A DNA stretch of 64,000 bases from Pseudomonadota bacterium (GCA_029563075.1 JAKQTN010000052.1:1-64000), one strand, 5' to 3'. Numbered from the stretch's first letter, positions 1 to 9,398 are shown. Numbers and translations are program-made. The notes: a model not told the origin generated them from the sequence alone.

Positions 1-199
1 CTATTGTCAACATCTATTAGATATTCTTCTGTTCTCTGCAGTTAGTACAAGTTAAGCAATAATATTTGTTGACCGCTTTGTCCCATGTAGTTACCGAATA
101 CAACAACTTGGCAACAGGCGGCTATTGGCCGCTTTGGGCCCACTTCAGCCTGATAGTCTATCAATTTGGTCGCCATAAAGCGGACTGAAAAAATAACAC
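1..199. other. Non-coding stretch left of the integrase
   Basis: I see no credible coding sequence or RNA gene here. Several stop codons interrupt every frame. It lies downstream of the integrase stop and is probably element DNA. Confidence 0.4.
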
Positions 200-769
200 T
201 TAAATCATATTAACTGCCTGCCGCTTCATTTCATCGTTAACATCAATATATAACTGTGTCGTTGCAATACTTCTATGCCCAGCGAGTGACTGCAACACCC
301 TAACGCCAATGCCTTTACTAGCAAGTTGTGTAATGAAAGTTCTTCGTCCACTGTGGCTTGTTGCTCCATCAATTCCAGCTTTTTCAAACATTCGCCTGAA
401 TTTTTGGGCTAGTGCATTTGGATTAAAACTCCCATTACTCTTTTGGGAGAAGAAAAGTGGTGCGTTCAGGTTTCTAATAGGTATTGTTGATACATAATCC
501 GCTAACTCTTGGCTCAATCTTGACCCTATCATTACAGTTCTACCTTTATCACCCTTAGTCTGTTCTGGCTTTAGTCTGATTTCATCTTTGATTTTTCCAT
601 CAACGGAAAGTACATCACCGATTTTTATAGCTGCAATTTCACCAACACGCATCCCAGACCAAAAACTGAGCAACACCATTGCCCTATCTCTTGAATAATA
701 CCTACCTCCTGAAACAGATTTCAAAACATGTTCCAACTCGGCAATTTTTAGTGTTTTAGCTTGCGGCAT
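200..769 (-). CDS. Tyrosine recombinase/integrase, catalytic-domain-only form
   Basis: This is a 189-residue site-specific recombinase of the phage integrase/XerC-D family, which cuts and rejoins DNA through a covalent 3'-phosphotyrosine. The catalytic set is visible: Arg41 in SGMRVGE, Lys72 or Lys75 in TKGDKGR, His139 and Arg142 in SHSGRRTF, His165 in LAGHRS, and the nucleophile Tyr174 in TQLYID. Family members are usually about 300-400 residues with an N-terminal SAM-like core-binding domain. That domain is absent, so this is either a minimal integrase or a 5'-truncated one. It sits at the edge of the element that splits comM and is transcribed away from the junction, which makes it the likely integrase of that element. 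The ATG start at 769 faces a palindromic control region. Confidence 0.88.
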   Translation of the reverse strand: MPQAKTLKIAELEHVLKSVSGGRYYSRDRAMVLLSFWSGMRVGEIAAIKIGDVLSVDGKIKDEIRLKPEQTKGDKGRTVMIGSRLSQELADYVSTIPIRNLNAPLFFSQKSNGSFNPNALAQKFRRMFEKAGIDGATSHSGRRTFITQLASKGIGVRVLQSLAGHRSIATTQLYIDVNDEMKRQAVNMI

Positions 770-818
770 AATTACAACTATTATAATTAAATCAAGGGGT
801 TATGTAATATAATTATTT

Positions 819-858
819 TAGAAAATGTAACTTAATTATCAGTTTGTTACATTTTCTA
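819..858. promoter_or_regulatory. 13-bp perfect inverted repeat between integrase and DUF6641-like gene
   Basis: TAGAAAATGTAAC (819-831) is repeated inverted as GTTACATTTTCTA (846-858) around a 14-nt spacer. It lies between two divergent genes. This suits a dimeric repressor operator or a recombinase/excisionase arm site. It is not followed by a T-run, so it is not a terminator. Confidence 0.6.
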
Positions 859-916
859 GGAGGGTAATTGCTTCGGCTAATAATGAACAATCAATGACTG
901 AGCATTTATGGTTGTC

Positions 917-932
917 GCAGGTAATTACCTGC
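917..932. promoter_or_regulatory. 16-bp perfect palindrome upstream of the DUF6641-like gene
   Basis: GCAGGTAATTACCTGC is a perfect palindrome 28 nt before the start codon at 960, and a ribosome binding site (AAGGAAAG) follows it. Its position suggests a transcription factor operator, possibly autoregulatory. No matching regulator gene is visible. Confidence 0.55.
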
Positions 933-959
933 TAATAATTCAATGTGAAGGAAAGTTAA

Positions 960-1397
960 ATGGCATATTTAGATGCTTTAAAAGTTGTTATTGCAGTAAA
1001 ACCTATTCAACAATCACCTATCCTTAATAGACGCGCTAGGCTGGTAATGAAACTTCAAGAGCAAATTGAGTGCGTAAAGGCTAAAACTGAAGGTCGTGAT
1101 TATTTTGTGACTAAGTGGAAGTCTATGAAAAGTGATGATGGTGTACGCACTCAATATGAAGAGAAACGTAAAATTCGCCAATGGTGGTTTAATAGTGCCG
1201 AGGGTAAGATTGTGTTTGAGGTGAAATACGCTAATAAGAGAATTGAGCTTATTAAAGGTAAAACTGGAATTGAAATTGAAAATCTTGGGGCATTAGTGTC
1301 AGCTATTGAGTTGCTAAGAAAGGCGGTTGAAAACGGAGAGCTAGACAGTGGACTGAATATTGCGGCAGGCAATTTTAGACGTACAATAGCAAAATAG
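960..1397 (+). CDS. DUF6641-like hypothetical protein of the element
   Basis: This is a 145-residue soluble protein of unknown function. It has a basic N-terminal half with an RRARLVMKLQEQI helix, a central KIRQWWFNSAEGK segment and a C-terminal helix (ALVSAIELLRKAVENGEL). This pattern matches my recollection of the DUF6641 family, often found next to integrases on genomic islands; that assignment is from memory. The start is well supported by GAAGGAAAG just before the ATG. Base composition is AT-rich like the integrase and unlike the GC-richer comM remnant downstream. It has no signal peptide, membrane segment or obvious catalytic motif. Confidence 0.7.
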   Translation: MAYLDALKVVIAVKPIQQSPILNRRARLVMKLQEQIECVKAKTEGRDYFVTKWKSMKSDDGVRTQYEEKRKIRQWWFNSAEGKIVFEVKYANKRIELIKGKTGIEIENLGALVSAIELLRKAVENGELDSGLNIAAGNFRRTIAK

Positions 1398-1437
1398 CAG
1401 GTTGGCAAGTGCTAACTTCAACAATTGACAAGCCCCT

Positions 1438-2316
1438 ATGGAAATAATTGTACACAACGTCATGATGAGCGGCCCGCCGGGCACAGGTAAAAGTATGTTG
1501 GCTTCGCGCTTTGCCGGCATTTTGCCGAGCATGACAGAAGCTGAAGCGCTGGAATCTGCCGCCATACAATCACTCAATGGCAATTACAAACTAGAAAATT
1601 GGAAGCGCAGACCTTATAGAAGCCCGCATCACACCGCGTCTGGCGTAGCATTGGTGGGCGGCGGTGGTATTCCGCGGCCGGGCGAAATTTCACTGGCGCA
1701 TCACGGCGTGCTGTTTTTGGATGAACTTCCAGAGTTCGAGCGCAAAGTGTTAGAAGTGCTGCGCGAACCGTTAGAAAGCGGCAAAATCACCATTTCGCGC
1801 GCGGCGCGGCAGGCAGATTTCCCCGCTTCGTTTCAATTACTCGCCGCCATGAATCCCTGCCCGTGCGGCTATTTGGGGCATTTCAACAATAAATGTCGCT
1901 GTACTCCTGACAACATTGCGCGCTACAAAGCCAAAATTTCAGGCCCGCTGTTAGACCGTATTGATATGCACATCGAAGTGCCCGCGCTAAAAGAAGATGA
2001 AATGACTACCGCCGCAAATGCAGAAAATTCAGAAACCATCAGAAACCGTGTAGAAACCGCGCGGGCGCTACAACTCAAACGCCAAGGCAAAGCAAATTTT
2101 GCGCTAGGCAGTTTAGAGATTGATGAATTTTGCCAGCCTGACGCCGCGGGTATGGCTTTATTAAAAGCCGCAATCTCTAAATTAAACCTGTCCGCCCGCG
2201 CCTATCACCGTATTTTAAAAGTCGCCAGAACCATCGCCGACGTTGCGGGTGAGCCCGCAATTAAGCCCGCCCACATTGCTGAAGCAGTGCAATATCGACG
2301 TGGAGATGTAAATTAA
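1438..2316 (+). pseudogene. comM: comM/yifB Mg-chelatase-like AAA+ ATPase, N-terminal half missing
   Basis: The product is the C-terminal 290 residues or so of ComM/YifB, a hexameric AAA+ helicase-type protein that drives branch migration in natural transformation. Walker A (SGPPGTGKS, residues 11-19), Walker B (GVLFLDELPEF) and the cysteine-rich MNPCPCGY...CRC segment are intact. The family is usually about 500 residues. The N-terminal Lon-S5-like domain of roughly 200 residues is absent because DNA upstream of Walker A belongs to the inserted element. The ATG at 1438 is fortuitous and has no clear ribosome binding site; an in-frame TGA at 1426 closes the frame upstream. It is probably non-functional unless precise excision restores the gene. 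Confidence 0.88.
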
Positions 2317-2406
2317 TCATGCCCTGCGACCCGCATGGGTATTGGGCTGCAGAGCATTTATTATTTAACATAAATGCACAAAAAACAACGAATAATGATA
2401 ACGAAC

Positions 2407-2412
2407 GGAGGA
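2407..2412 (+). promoter_or_regulatory. Strong ribosome binding site that selects a GTG start
   Basis: GGAGGA lies 7 nt before GTG at 2420. An ATG at 2418 in another frame hits a stop after four codons, so the GTG is the real start of the following gene. Confidence 0.7.
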
Positions 2413-2419
2413 TTGCAAT

Positions 2420-2914
2420 GTGGGCGGTTTAATCGTGCTTTTTATTATTGGGTTATGGGTATTTTTAGTGACAAAGCTGACGAAGTTTTTGAGCAAATGG
2501 ATACCCGTGTGTAAATTTAGCCCAGCACTTAAAGTATTGTTATTTATATTGCTACTGGTGATGCCGTTTATGGACGAGATTATTGGCGGGTTTCAGTTTA
2601 GGGCTTTGTGTAAAGCTGAAGCGGTGGCGATTTATGATGAAGCGAAAGTGCGGGGTAAAATGGTGCATAACCAATCAGCCGAGGAGTACCATTTTACAAA
2701 CACAATTTTGCCCACATACAAGATTGTATCGCGATTTGCAGACCATACCACCAACGAAGAAATCCTAAGTTATGTGACTTTGCGTTCAGATGGTGGCTGG
2801 TTAAGCCGCTGGATTGATTTTAATGGTAATCATGGCCCTCAGACTTTTGATGGAAGCTGTAGTGGCGGTAATTATCTTTTTGAGAATTTAAATATTAAAT
2901 CTGTTAATAAATAG
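2420..2914 (+). CDS. Small membrane-anchored hypothetical protein
   Basis: This 164-residue protein starts with two hydrophobic segments (about residues 3-22 and 37-55) separated by a basic stretch, so it should be anchored in the inner membrane. The rest is a polar domain of about 105 residues carrying three cysteines, two of them in the final GSCSGGNY region and the start of the domain. I do not recognise the family. It begins with GTG behind a strong GGAGGA. It lies downstream of the comM remnant and upstream of a truncated gene and a repeat, a small accessory pocket before metH. Function unknown. Confidence 0.65.
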   Translation: MGGLIVLFIIGLWVFLVTKLTKFLSKWIPVCKFSPALKVLLFILLLVMPFMDEIIGGFQFRALCKAEAVAIYDEAKVRGKMVHNQSAEEYHFTNTILPTYKIVSRFADHTTNEEILSYVTLRSDGGWLSRWIDFNGNHGPQTFDGSCSGGNYLFENLNIKSVNK

Positions 2915-2923
2915 GATATAAAA

Positions 2924-3058
2924 ATGACAACAATTCACGACGCATATATTAACGCACTGCTTGCTGATGGAACTTACGCTTTAGCCCGCGTAGGGCGCAA
3001 TAGCTTGCGTATTGCGCCGCATGAAAAATGTTACTTTCGGCGTATTAAGTTTCACTAA
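2924..3058 (+). pseudogene. 5' remnant of a gene cut off by a palindromic repeat
   Basis: A 44-codon frame starts MTTIHDAYINALLADGTYA, which looks like a genuine protein N-terminus, then runs straight into the repeat at 2990 and ends at TAA inside that repeat (3056-3058). Residues from about 22 onward are repeat-encoded. I take it as the surviving start of a longer protein (possibly of a lipase or calcium-binding kind, judged only on the N-terminus) that lost the rest by deletion or repeat insertion. It follows the previous gene by 9 nt. Confidence 0.5.
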
Positions 3059-3068
3059 TACGCCCTAC
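2990..3068. repeat. REP-like bipartite palindromic element
   Basis: The element is bounded by inverted GTAGGGCG (2990-2997) and CGCCCTAC (3061-3068). Inside are two perfect 9-bp hairpins: GGCGCAATA/TATTGCGCC (2994-3002 with 3010-3018) and GGCGTATTA/TAATACGCC (3039-3047 with 3056-3064). A further CGCCCTAC half-motif follows at about 3085-3092. Two oppositely oriented hairpins with GTAGG-type ends are the hallmark of REP doublets moved by RAYT (IS200-like) transposases. Confidence 0.7.
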
Positions 3069-3165
3069 AAAAGTACAAATACATCCGCCCTACAACCTAA
3101 TATCCATGAGCTCCTAGAGCATCTGTTTTGAGGTTTATTTGCATTAAAAAGTCATAAAATTTTAA

Positions 3166-3214
3166 TTGCGGCGCGGTAATATATACAAACACCTACAAAA
3201 TCAAACCGCCGCAA
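3166..3214 (+). other. Inverted repeat in the metH leader
   Basis: TTGCGGCG at 3166-3173 can pair with CGCCGCAA at 3207-3214, extended by GGT/ACC with a small bulge. It sits about 50 nt before metH. It does not match the cobalamin or S-adenosylhomocysteine riboswitch consensus as I know them, and no T-run follows. Its role is unknown. Confidence 0.3.
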
Positions 3215-3262
3215 CATGATAAAATAAGCCATTATTAGCTAATTTATTCAAAGCCTTACTTA

Positions 3263-6200
3263 ATGCAATCACCAACCGAGAAAATACTCCGCGAATTACT
3301 CGCCCAACGCATCCTTATTTTGGATGGCGCGATGGGCACGATGATTCAGCGCTATAAGCTGACTGAGGCGGATTATCGCGGCTCACAGTTTAAAGACTTT
3401 GCCGCGCCAGCAGGCCAGCGCGAGTTGTTTGTTAAAGGCAATAACGAGCTATTAAGCCTGACGCAGCCGCAAATCGTTCAAGAAATTCACGAGCAATACT
3501 TGGCTGCAGGTGCGGATATTATCGAAACCAATACTTTTGGTGCGACCAGCGTGGCGCAAGACGATTACCACATGGCGCATTTGGTTTATGAGATGAACGT
3601 GCAATCCGCCAAGCTGGCTAAAGCCGCCTGCCAAAAATACAGCACGCCAGATAAACCGCGCTTTGTAGCAGGTGCGCTCGGCCCCACGCCAAAAACTGCC
3701 AGCATTTCGCCCGATGTAAATAACCCTGCCGCTCGCAATGTGAATTTTGACCAGTTAGTGAACGCTTACTTAGAGCAAACCCGCGCGTTGGTGGAAGGTG
3801 GCGCAGATATTTTGATGGTGGAAACCATTTTCGATACGCTCAATTGCAAAGCGGCTTTGTTTGCGATTGACACATTTTTTGAAGAAGTTGGCTATAAATT
3901 GCCAATTATGATTTCTGGCACCGTGACCGATGCATCTGGCCGTATTTTATCCGGCCAAACTGTCACGGCATTCTGGCATTCGGTGCGCCACGCCAAACCA
4001 CTCACCATTGGCTTGAACTGCGCGCTAGGCGCGACTTTAATGCGGCCTTATGTTGAGGAAATTTCCAAAATCGCCGATACATTTGTGTGTATTTACCCGA
4101 ATGCTGGTTTGCCGAACCCGATGAGCGACACTGGTTTTGACGAGACGCCAGATGTGACCTCGAGCTTGGTGAAAGAGTTTGCCGAGAGCGGATTTATTAA
4201 TATTGCAGGCGGCTGCTGCGGCACAACGCCGCCACATATTAATGCGATTTACGAACAAGTAAAAAATATTGCGCCAAGAAAGGTGCCTCAGCAGCCAATA
4301 TCCATGCGCCTTTCAGGCCTAGAGCCTTTTATCGTTGATGAAAGTTCTTTATTCGTTAATGTCGGCGAGCGCACCAATGTTACTGGCTCAAAAGCTTTCG
4401 CGCGGTTGATAATTAACGAGCAGTACGAAGAAGCCTTGAGCGTGGCGCGCCAGCAGGTGGAAAACGGCGCGCAAGTCATCGACATCAACATGGATGAAGG
4501 CATGTTGGACGCCGTAAAAGCCATGACGCACTTTTTGAATCTGATAGCGAGTGAGCCTGATATTGCGCGCGTGCCAATTATGATTGACTCCAGCAAATGG
4601 AGCGTGATTGAAGCTGGCCTAAAATGTGTGCAGGGCAAGTCGATTGTCAATTCCATTTCCATGAAAGAAGGCGAAGCAGAATTCTTACGCCAAGCCAAAC
4701 TGTGCCGTCGTTACGGCGCGGCAGTAATCGTGATGGCCTTTGACGAAAAAGGTCAAGCGGATACCTTTGAGCGCAAAATTGAAATCTGTAAACGTGCGTA
4801 TGATTTATTGGTAAGCACCGGTTTTCCGCCAGAAGATATTATTTTCGATCCGAATATATTCGCCATCGCCACCGGCATTGAAGAACACAACAACTACGCT
4901 GTGGATTTTATCGAGGCCACGCGCTGGATCAAGCAAAACCTGCCACATGCGAAAATCTCGGGCGGCGTGTCGAATGTGAGCTTCAGCTTCCGTGGCAACG
5001 AGCCTGCGCGCGAGGCGATTCATACCGTATTTTTGTACCATGCGATTAAAGCCGGTATGACCATGGGAATCGTCAACGCCGGCATGGTGGGCATATACGA
5101 TGACCTCACGCCGGAATTGCGGGAGCGCGTAGAAGATGTGGTATTAAACCGCCGGCCAGATGCGACTGAGCGCATGATTGAAATCGCTGGCACTTTGGTT
5201 GCGGGTGGCAAAAAAGAAGCTGCAACGCTGGAATGGCGGGGTACGCCGGAAAATCCTGTGAGCGTGAATAAGCGCCTTGAGCATGCCATGGTGCATGGCA
5301 TTACGGATTTTATTGTAGAGGACACCGAAGAGGCGCGTCAAACTATGATGGCGGGTGGCGGCAGGCCGATTCACGTGATAGAAGGCCCCCTCATGGATGG
5401 CATGAACGTGGTCGGTGATTTGTTCGGCCAGGGCAAAATGTTTTTACCACAAGTGGTGAAATCTGCCCGCGTGATGAAGCAAGCAGTGGCACATTTAATT
5501 CCTTTTATCGAGGCAGAAAAAGCGCTGGAACAAGAACGCACGGGCGTGGTCGCCAAACCAAAAGGCAAAGTTGTCATTGCCACGGTGAAGGGTGATGTGC
5601 ATGACATCGGAAAAAATATCGTTTCAGTAGTGTTGCAATGCAATAACTTTGAGGTGGTGAACATGGGCGTGATGGTGCCAGCGGCTGAGATTCTTGCCAT
5701 GGCAAAAGCTGAGAACGCCGATATTATCGGCTTGAGCGGCTTGATTACACCTTCGCTGGAAGAAATGACGCATATTGCAAGGGAGATGCAGCGTGACCCA
5801 TATTTCCATGGCTTAAAAACACCCTTGCTGATTGGCGGCGCTACGACTTCACGTGCGCATACCGCAGTGAAAATAGCCCCGCATTACGATGGCCCTGTGG
5901 TGTACGTGCCAGATGCGTCGCGTTCTGTGTCTGTGATGCAAAACCTTCTCACCCCCGAAAGCCGTGGAGCTTATTTGGCGGAGATTCAGGCGGATTACGA
6001 AAAGGCGCGTAAGCAACATGCCAACAAAAAAGGGACGCCATTGCTCACGCTGGCAGAAGCGCGTGCCAATAAGCCTAGATTTCAGTTTCAACCAGTCAAG
6101 CCTAAGTTCATTGGGCGGCGCGTGTTCAGGAACATTGATTTGAGACTGATCGCACAATACATTGATTGGTCGCCATTCTTCCAGACCTGGGATTTGGCAG

Positions 6201-7009
6201 GCAGTTATCCCGCGATTTTAAGCGACAAAGTTGTCGGCGAAGCCGCAACTAAAGTATTTGCGGAAGCACAAGCGATGCTGAAGAAAATTATCGACGGGCG
6301 CTGGCTCACAGCGAATGGCGTGATTGCGCTGATGCCTGCCAACACCGTGAATGACGACGATATTGAAATCTACACTGATGAAACTCGGAGCCAGGTCGCG
6401 TTTACCTGGTACGGCATGCGCCAGCAAAGCGTAAAGCCCGTTATTGATGGTATTGCCCGGCCTAATCAATGTTTGGCGGACTTTATCGCGCCAAAAGGCA
6501 CACCTGATTACATCGGACTGTTCGCCGTTACCGCAGGTCTGGGCATAGAAAAAATCGAGCAACGCTTTGCCGATGCGCATGATGACTACAGCGGCATTAT
6601 GTTCAAAGCGCTGGCAGATCGGCTCGCCGAAGCCTTTGCCGAATACATGCACGAACGCGTCCGCACGGATTTGTGGGGCTACGCGGCGGATGAGAAGCTG
6701 GATATTGATGCGCTCATTAAAGAGCAATACCAAGGCATCCGCCCTGCGCCTGGCTACCCTGCCTGCCCGGACCATACGATCAAACCCGATATGTTCAAGT
6801 TGCTACAGGCAGATGAAATCAGCATGCATTTGACCGAAAGCTTCGCCATGCAGCCTGCCGCTGCGGTTTCTGGCTTCTATTTAGCACACCCCGAAGCCAA
6901 ATATTTCAGTGTGGATAAAATTGGCAGCGATCAACTGGAAGACATGGCAAACCGTCGCGGCTTGCCGAAAGCGTATCTGGAGCGCTGGCTGGCGCCAAAT
7001 TTATCTTGA
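3263..7009 (+). CDS. metH: Cobalamin-dependent methionine synthase
   Basis: MetH transfers the methyl group of 5-methyltetrahydrofolate to homocysteine through methylcobalamin, making methionine and tetrahydrofolate in the cytoplasm. At 1248 residues it is full length. Domains in order are homocysteine-binding (1-330, zinc cysteines in GLNCALG and GGCCGTT), pterin-binding (about 355-620, [11 protein letters not shown]), cap plus B12-binding (about 650-890, DVHDIG with cobalt-ligand His780), and the AdoMet reactivation domain (about 915-1248, with [13 protein letters not shown]). The ATG at 3263 gives the expected N-terminus. mpl follows 17 nt later on the same strand. The C-terminal activation domain means it needs a flavodoxin-type reductase, not seen here. 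Confidence 0.98.
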   Translation: MQSPTEKILRELLAQRILILDGAMGTMIQRYKLTEADYRGSQFKDFAAPAGQRELFVKGNNELLSLTQPQIVQEIHEQYLAAGADIIETNTFGATSVAQDDYHMAHLVYEMNVQSAKLAKAACQKYSTPDKPRFVAGALGPTPKTASISPDVNNPAARNVNFDQLVNAYLEQTRALVEGGADILMVETIFDTLNCKAALFAIDTFFEEVGYKLPIMISGTVTDASGRILSGQTVTAFWHSVRHAKPLTIGLNCALGATLMRPYVEEISKIADTFVCIYPNAGLPNPMSDTGFDETPDVTSSLVKEFAESGFINIAGGCCGTTPPHINAIYEQVKNIAPRKVPQQPISMRLSGLEPFIVDESSLFVNVGERTNVTGSKAFARLIINEQYEEALSVARQQVENGAQVIDINMDEGMLDAVKAMTHFLNLIASEPDIARVPIMIDSSKWSVIEAGLKCVQGKSIVNSISMKEGEAEFLRQAKLCRRYGAAVIVMAFDEKGQADTFERKIEICKRAYDLLVSTGFPPEDIIFDPNIFAIATGIEEHNNYAVDFIEATRWIKQNLPHAKISGGVSNVSFSFRGNEPAREAIHTVFLYHAIKAGMTMGIVNAGMVGIYDDLTPELRERVEDVVLNRRPDATERMIEIAGTLVAGGKKEAATLEWRGTPENPVSVNKRLEHAMVHGITDFIVEDTEEARQTMMAGGGRPIHVIEGPLMDGMNVVGDLFGQGKMFLPQVVKSARVMKQAVAHLIPFIEAEKALEQERTGVVAKPKGKVVIATVKGDVHDIGKNIVSVVLQCNNFEVVNMGVMVPAAEILAMAKAENADIIGLSGLITPSLEEMTHIAREMQRDPYFHGLKTPLLIGGATTSRAHTAVKIAPHYDGPVVYVPDASRSVSVMQNLLTPESRGAYLAEIQADYEKARKQHANKKGTPLLTLAEARANKPRFQFQPVKPKFIGRRVFRNIDLRLIAQYIDWSPFFQTWDLAGSYPAILSDKVVGEAATKVFAEAQAMLKKIIDGRWLTANGVIALMPANTVNDDDIEIYTDETRSQVAFTWYGMRQQSVKPVIDGIARPNQCLADFIAPKGTPDYIGLFAVTAGLGIEKIEQRFADAHDDYSGIMFKALADRLAEAFAEYMHERVRTDLWGYAADEKLDIDALIKEQYQGIRPAPGYPACPDHTIKPDMFKLLQADEISMHLTESFAMQPAAAVSGFYLAHPEAKYFSVDKIGSDQLEDMANRRGLPKAYLERWLAPNLS

Positions 7010-7026
7010 ATAATTAAAACCACATT

Positions 7027-8406
7027 ATGCATATTCACATTTTAGGTATCTGCGGCACGTTTATGGGCGGCATTGCGGTGCTGGCAAAGGCCGCAGGGCA
7101 CAGGGTTACGGGTTGTGATGCCAATGTTTACCCGCCCATGAGCACGCAGCTTGAAGCGCAGGGCATTGAGCTGATTGAAGGGTTTTCACCCGAGCAGACC
7201 AAGCTCAATCCAGATATGTACGTGATTGGTAACGTGGTATCGCGTGGTAACCCGCTGATGGAGGAAATTCTGAATCAGGGTTTGCCGTATATCTCGGGCC
7301 CACAATGGCTGGCGGAGAACGTGCTGCAGGGTAAGTGGGTATTGGCCGTGGCTGGCACACATGGCAAAACCACGACATCATCTATGCTGGCATGGATTCT
7401 CGAATATGCAGGGCTGGCGCCTGGTTTCTTAATCGGCGGTGTGCCAGAAAATTTTTCAGTTTCGGCGCGATTACCACAAGCCCCTAAACAAGATGCAAAA
7501 AGCATTTCACCGTTTTTTGTGATTGAGGCGGATGAATACGACACAGCGTTTTTTGATAAACGTTCCAAATTCGTGCACTATCGTCCACGCACTGCGGTGC
7601 TGAATAACCTGGAATTTGACCATGCCGATATCTTTGAAGATTTGGCTGCCATCGAAAAACAATTCCACCATCTGGTGCGCACGGTGCCACAACAAGGGCT
7701 GATTGTGGCCAACGGCAAAGAGGCCAGTTTGCAGCGCGTTATCGAAAAAGGCTGCTGGACACCGGTAGAGCAGTTTGGGACCGATGATGATTGGCAAGCG
7801 GAGAATGCAAAAGGTGATGGGAGTTTTGATGTGTTATATCAAGGCAAGCCACAAGGCCGCGTGCAGTGGGATTTGCTGGGCGAGCACAACCGCATGAATG
7901 CGCTGGCCAGTATCGCCGCAGCGCGCCATGCGGGGGTTGCGGTGGAAACTAGTATTGCAGCGCTGACCGAGTTTAAAAATGTGAAACGGCGTATGGAAGT
8001 ACGTGGTGTGGTGAATGGCATTACTGTCTATGACGACTTTGCACATCACCCAACGGCCATTGAGACCACCGTGGCAGGTTTGCGTGCTAAAGTAGGCAAA
8101 GCGCGCATTCTGGCAGTGCTGGAGCCGCGCTCCAACACCATGAAACTGGGTGTGATGAAAGATGCTTTGCCAGGGAGCTTGAAAGAGGCCGATTTGGTAT
8201 TTTGCTATGGCGCGAATCTGGGCTGGGATGCAGCCGAAGCGCTTAAGCCGATTGCGACCAAATCACAAACCTTTGAGAACCTGGAGAATTTGGTACAAGC
8301 CATTGCAAAAATCGCAAAATCGGGTGACCATATTCTGGTGATGAGTAACGGCGGGTTTGGCGGCGTTCATCAGAAAATTCTTGATACATTGGGCGGGAAA
8401 ACCTAA
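7027..8406 (+). CDS. mpl: UDP-N-acetylmuramate:L-alanyl-gamma-D-glutamyl-meso-DAP ligase
   Basis: Mpl is a cytoplasmic Mur-ligase paralogue that attaches a salvaged murein tripeptide to UDP-MurNAc, short-cutting peptidoglycan precursor synthesis. The 459-residue protein starts MHIHILGICGTFMGG, diagnostic of Mpl rather than MurC. It has the ATP-binding loop GTHGKTTT (110-117), the EADEYDTAFFDKRSKF substrate segment and the C-terminal DDFAHHPTAI and EPRSNTMK motifs. With mrcA, mreBCD, dacC and an AmpG-like permease in the window it fits cell-wall recycling. A TonB-like gene follows after 2 nt, so the two are probably co-transcribed. Confidence 0.97.
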   Translation: MHIHILGICGTFMGGIAVLAKAAGHRVTGCDANVYPPMSTQLEAQGIELIEGFSPEQTKLNPDMYVIGNVVSRGNPLMEEILNQGLPYISGPQWLAENVLQGKWVLAVAGTHGKTTTSSMLAWILEYAGLAPGFLIGGVPENFSVSARLPQAPKQDAKSISPFFVIEADEYDTAFFDKRSKFVHYRPRTAVLNNLEFDHADIFEDLAAIEKQFHHLVRTVPQQGLIVANGKEASLQRVIEKGCWTPVEQFGTDDDWQAENAKGDGSFDVLYQGKPQGRVQWDLLGEHNRMNALASIAAARHAGVAVETSIAALTEFKNVKRRMEVRGVVNGITVYDDFAHHPTAIETTVAGLRAKVGKARILAVLEPRSNTMKLGVMKDALPGSLKEADLVFCYGANLGWDAAEALKPIATKSQTFENLENLVQAIAKIAKSGDHILVMSNGGFGGVHQKILDTLGGKT

Positions 8407-8408
8407 GT

Positions 8409-9398
8409 TTGAGTGCAGCACTTAAACAAACAGAAATGGTGCCTTTGGCGACATTAGCGGGCAAAGTAAGAACTGTCAGCGCAATCAGCGTGGCGATATG
8501 GGTTTCTATTCTCATTCATGTCGTGATTCTAAGTATTAAATTCCAGCCAGAGCTTAGAAAACTTGCTGATCGCATGCCTTCGCTGGACGTGGTTCTGGTG
8601 AATGCCAAAACCAAGCCGGCGCCTGATAAAGCTGAGCTGCTGGCGCAGGCCAATCTGGATCGTGGCGGCAATACCGAGGCGAACCGCAAGATGAAAACAG
8701 CGCTGCCCTCGCCTAAAGAACAAACTACCGAAGTCAAATTAAAGCCGAATTCAGAAGCGCGCAGTGCAGCCAAATCCGCCAAACTAAAAGCACAGGAAGC
8801 GCGTGAACAAAAGCGCGTAGACGATCTGGAAAAACAGGCGCAGGAGCTGCTCACACAGATTAATTCCAGCAAAAAAATCGAATCGAATCCTACGCAAAAT
8901 GCAGCCTCAGCCGAGCCGGAACAAGGCGAGCAGAAAGCCAAGGCCAAGGCGCTGGATCGTGCAGATTTAATCGCAGCGAGCCTGGAAATGGACAGGCTGC
9001 AGGCGCAGATCGCAAAACAGCAGGACGAGTATCAAAAACGCCCCAAGCGCAAGTTTATTGGCGCGCGCACCAAAGAATATCGCTTTGCCATGTACGTGGA
9101 ATCGTGGCGGCAAAAGGTGGAGCGCATTGGCAATATGAATTATCCGGAAGCGGCAAGAGCGCAAAAACTGTATGGTCAGCTTCGCATGACGGTATCGATT
9201 AAAGCGGATGGCACTCTTGAAAGCGTGGTAATTGACCAGGCATCACCCCATGAAGTATTAAATGAAGCAGCCAAGCGTATTGTAGAACTGGCTGCGCCTT
9301 ATGCCGTGTTTCCTGAGGATATCAAGAAAGATACTGACATTTTAAGCATCACCAGGACGTGGACGTTTACCCAAGAAGACGCCCTGCAGACGGAGTGA
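8409..9398 (+). CDS. TonB-family C-terminal domain protein
   Basis: This 329-residue protein has a cytoplasmic N-terminus, one transmembrane helix (about residues 26-45, VAIWVSILIHVVILSIKF), a long Lys/Glu/Ala-rich periplasmic region with coiled-coil character (about 75-215), and a C-terminal TonB-like domain (about 225-325, including NYPEAARAQKLYGQLRMTVSI). This is the energy-transducer architecture, but no ExbB/ExbD or receptor is adjacent. Similar proteins next to mpl or ferredoxin genes occur in betaproteobacteria without a defined role. The start is TTG at 8409, 2 nt after mpl; an ATG at 8436 is possible and would keep the membrane helix. Confidence 0.85.
   Translation: MSAALKQTEMVPLATLAGKVRTVSAISVAIWVSILIHVVILSIKFQPELRKLADRMPSLDVVLVNAKTKPAPDKAELLAQANLDRGGNTEANRKMKTALPSPKEQTTEVKLKPNSEARSAAKSAKLKAQEAREQKRVDDLEKQAQELLTQINSSKKIESNPTQNAASAEPEQGEQKAKAKALDRADLIAASLEMDRLQAQIAKQQDEYQKRPKRKFIGARTKEYRFAMYVESWRQKVERIGNMNYPEAARAQKLYGQLRMTVSIKADGTLESVVIDQASPHEVLNEAAKRIVELAAPYAVFPEDIKKDTDILSITRTWTFTQEDALQTE

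Larger units (their letters stand above)
1..1455. mobile_element. Right end of an integrated element inserted in comM/yifB
   Basis: The first 1.45 kb is AT-rich and carries a tyrosine recombinase (minus strand) and a divergent DUF6641-like gene. It stops abruptly where the reading frame of a comM/yifB ATPase resumes at its Walker A motif, around 1450-1460, with a switch to higher GC. I infer that this is one end of an integrative element inserted in comM, and that the rest of the element and the 5' half of comM lie left of the window. The exact junction and any direct-repeat att core cannot be fixed without the other end. comM is a known insertion hotspot for genomic islands in other proteobacteria. 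Confidence 0.65.

Noticed and set aside
3070-3262. Possible cobalamin or S-adenosylhomocysteine riboswitch before metH
   Set aside because: The leader lacks the B12-box and the conserved S-adenosylhomocysteine core as I know them; only a simple inverted repeat is present.
6218-6775. Long antisense open frame within metH (and many similar frames in other genes)
   Set aside because: It lies wholly inside a clearly coding metH region on the other strand and has no ribosome binding site or recognisable domain; frame shadows are expected.
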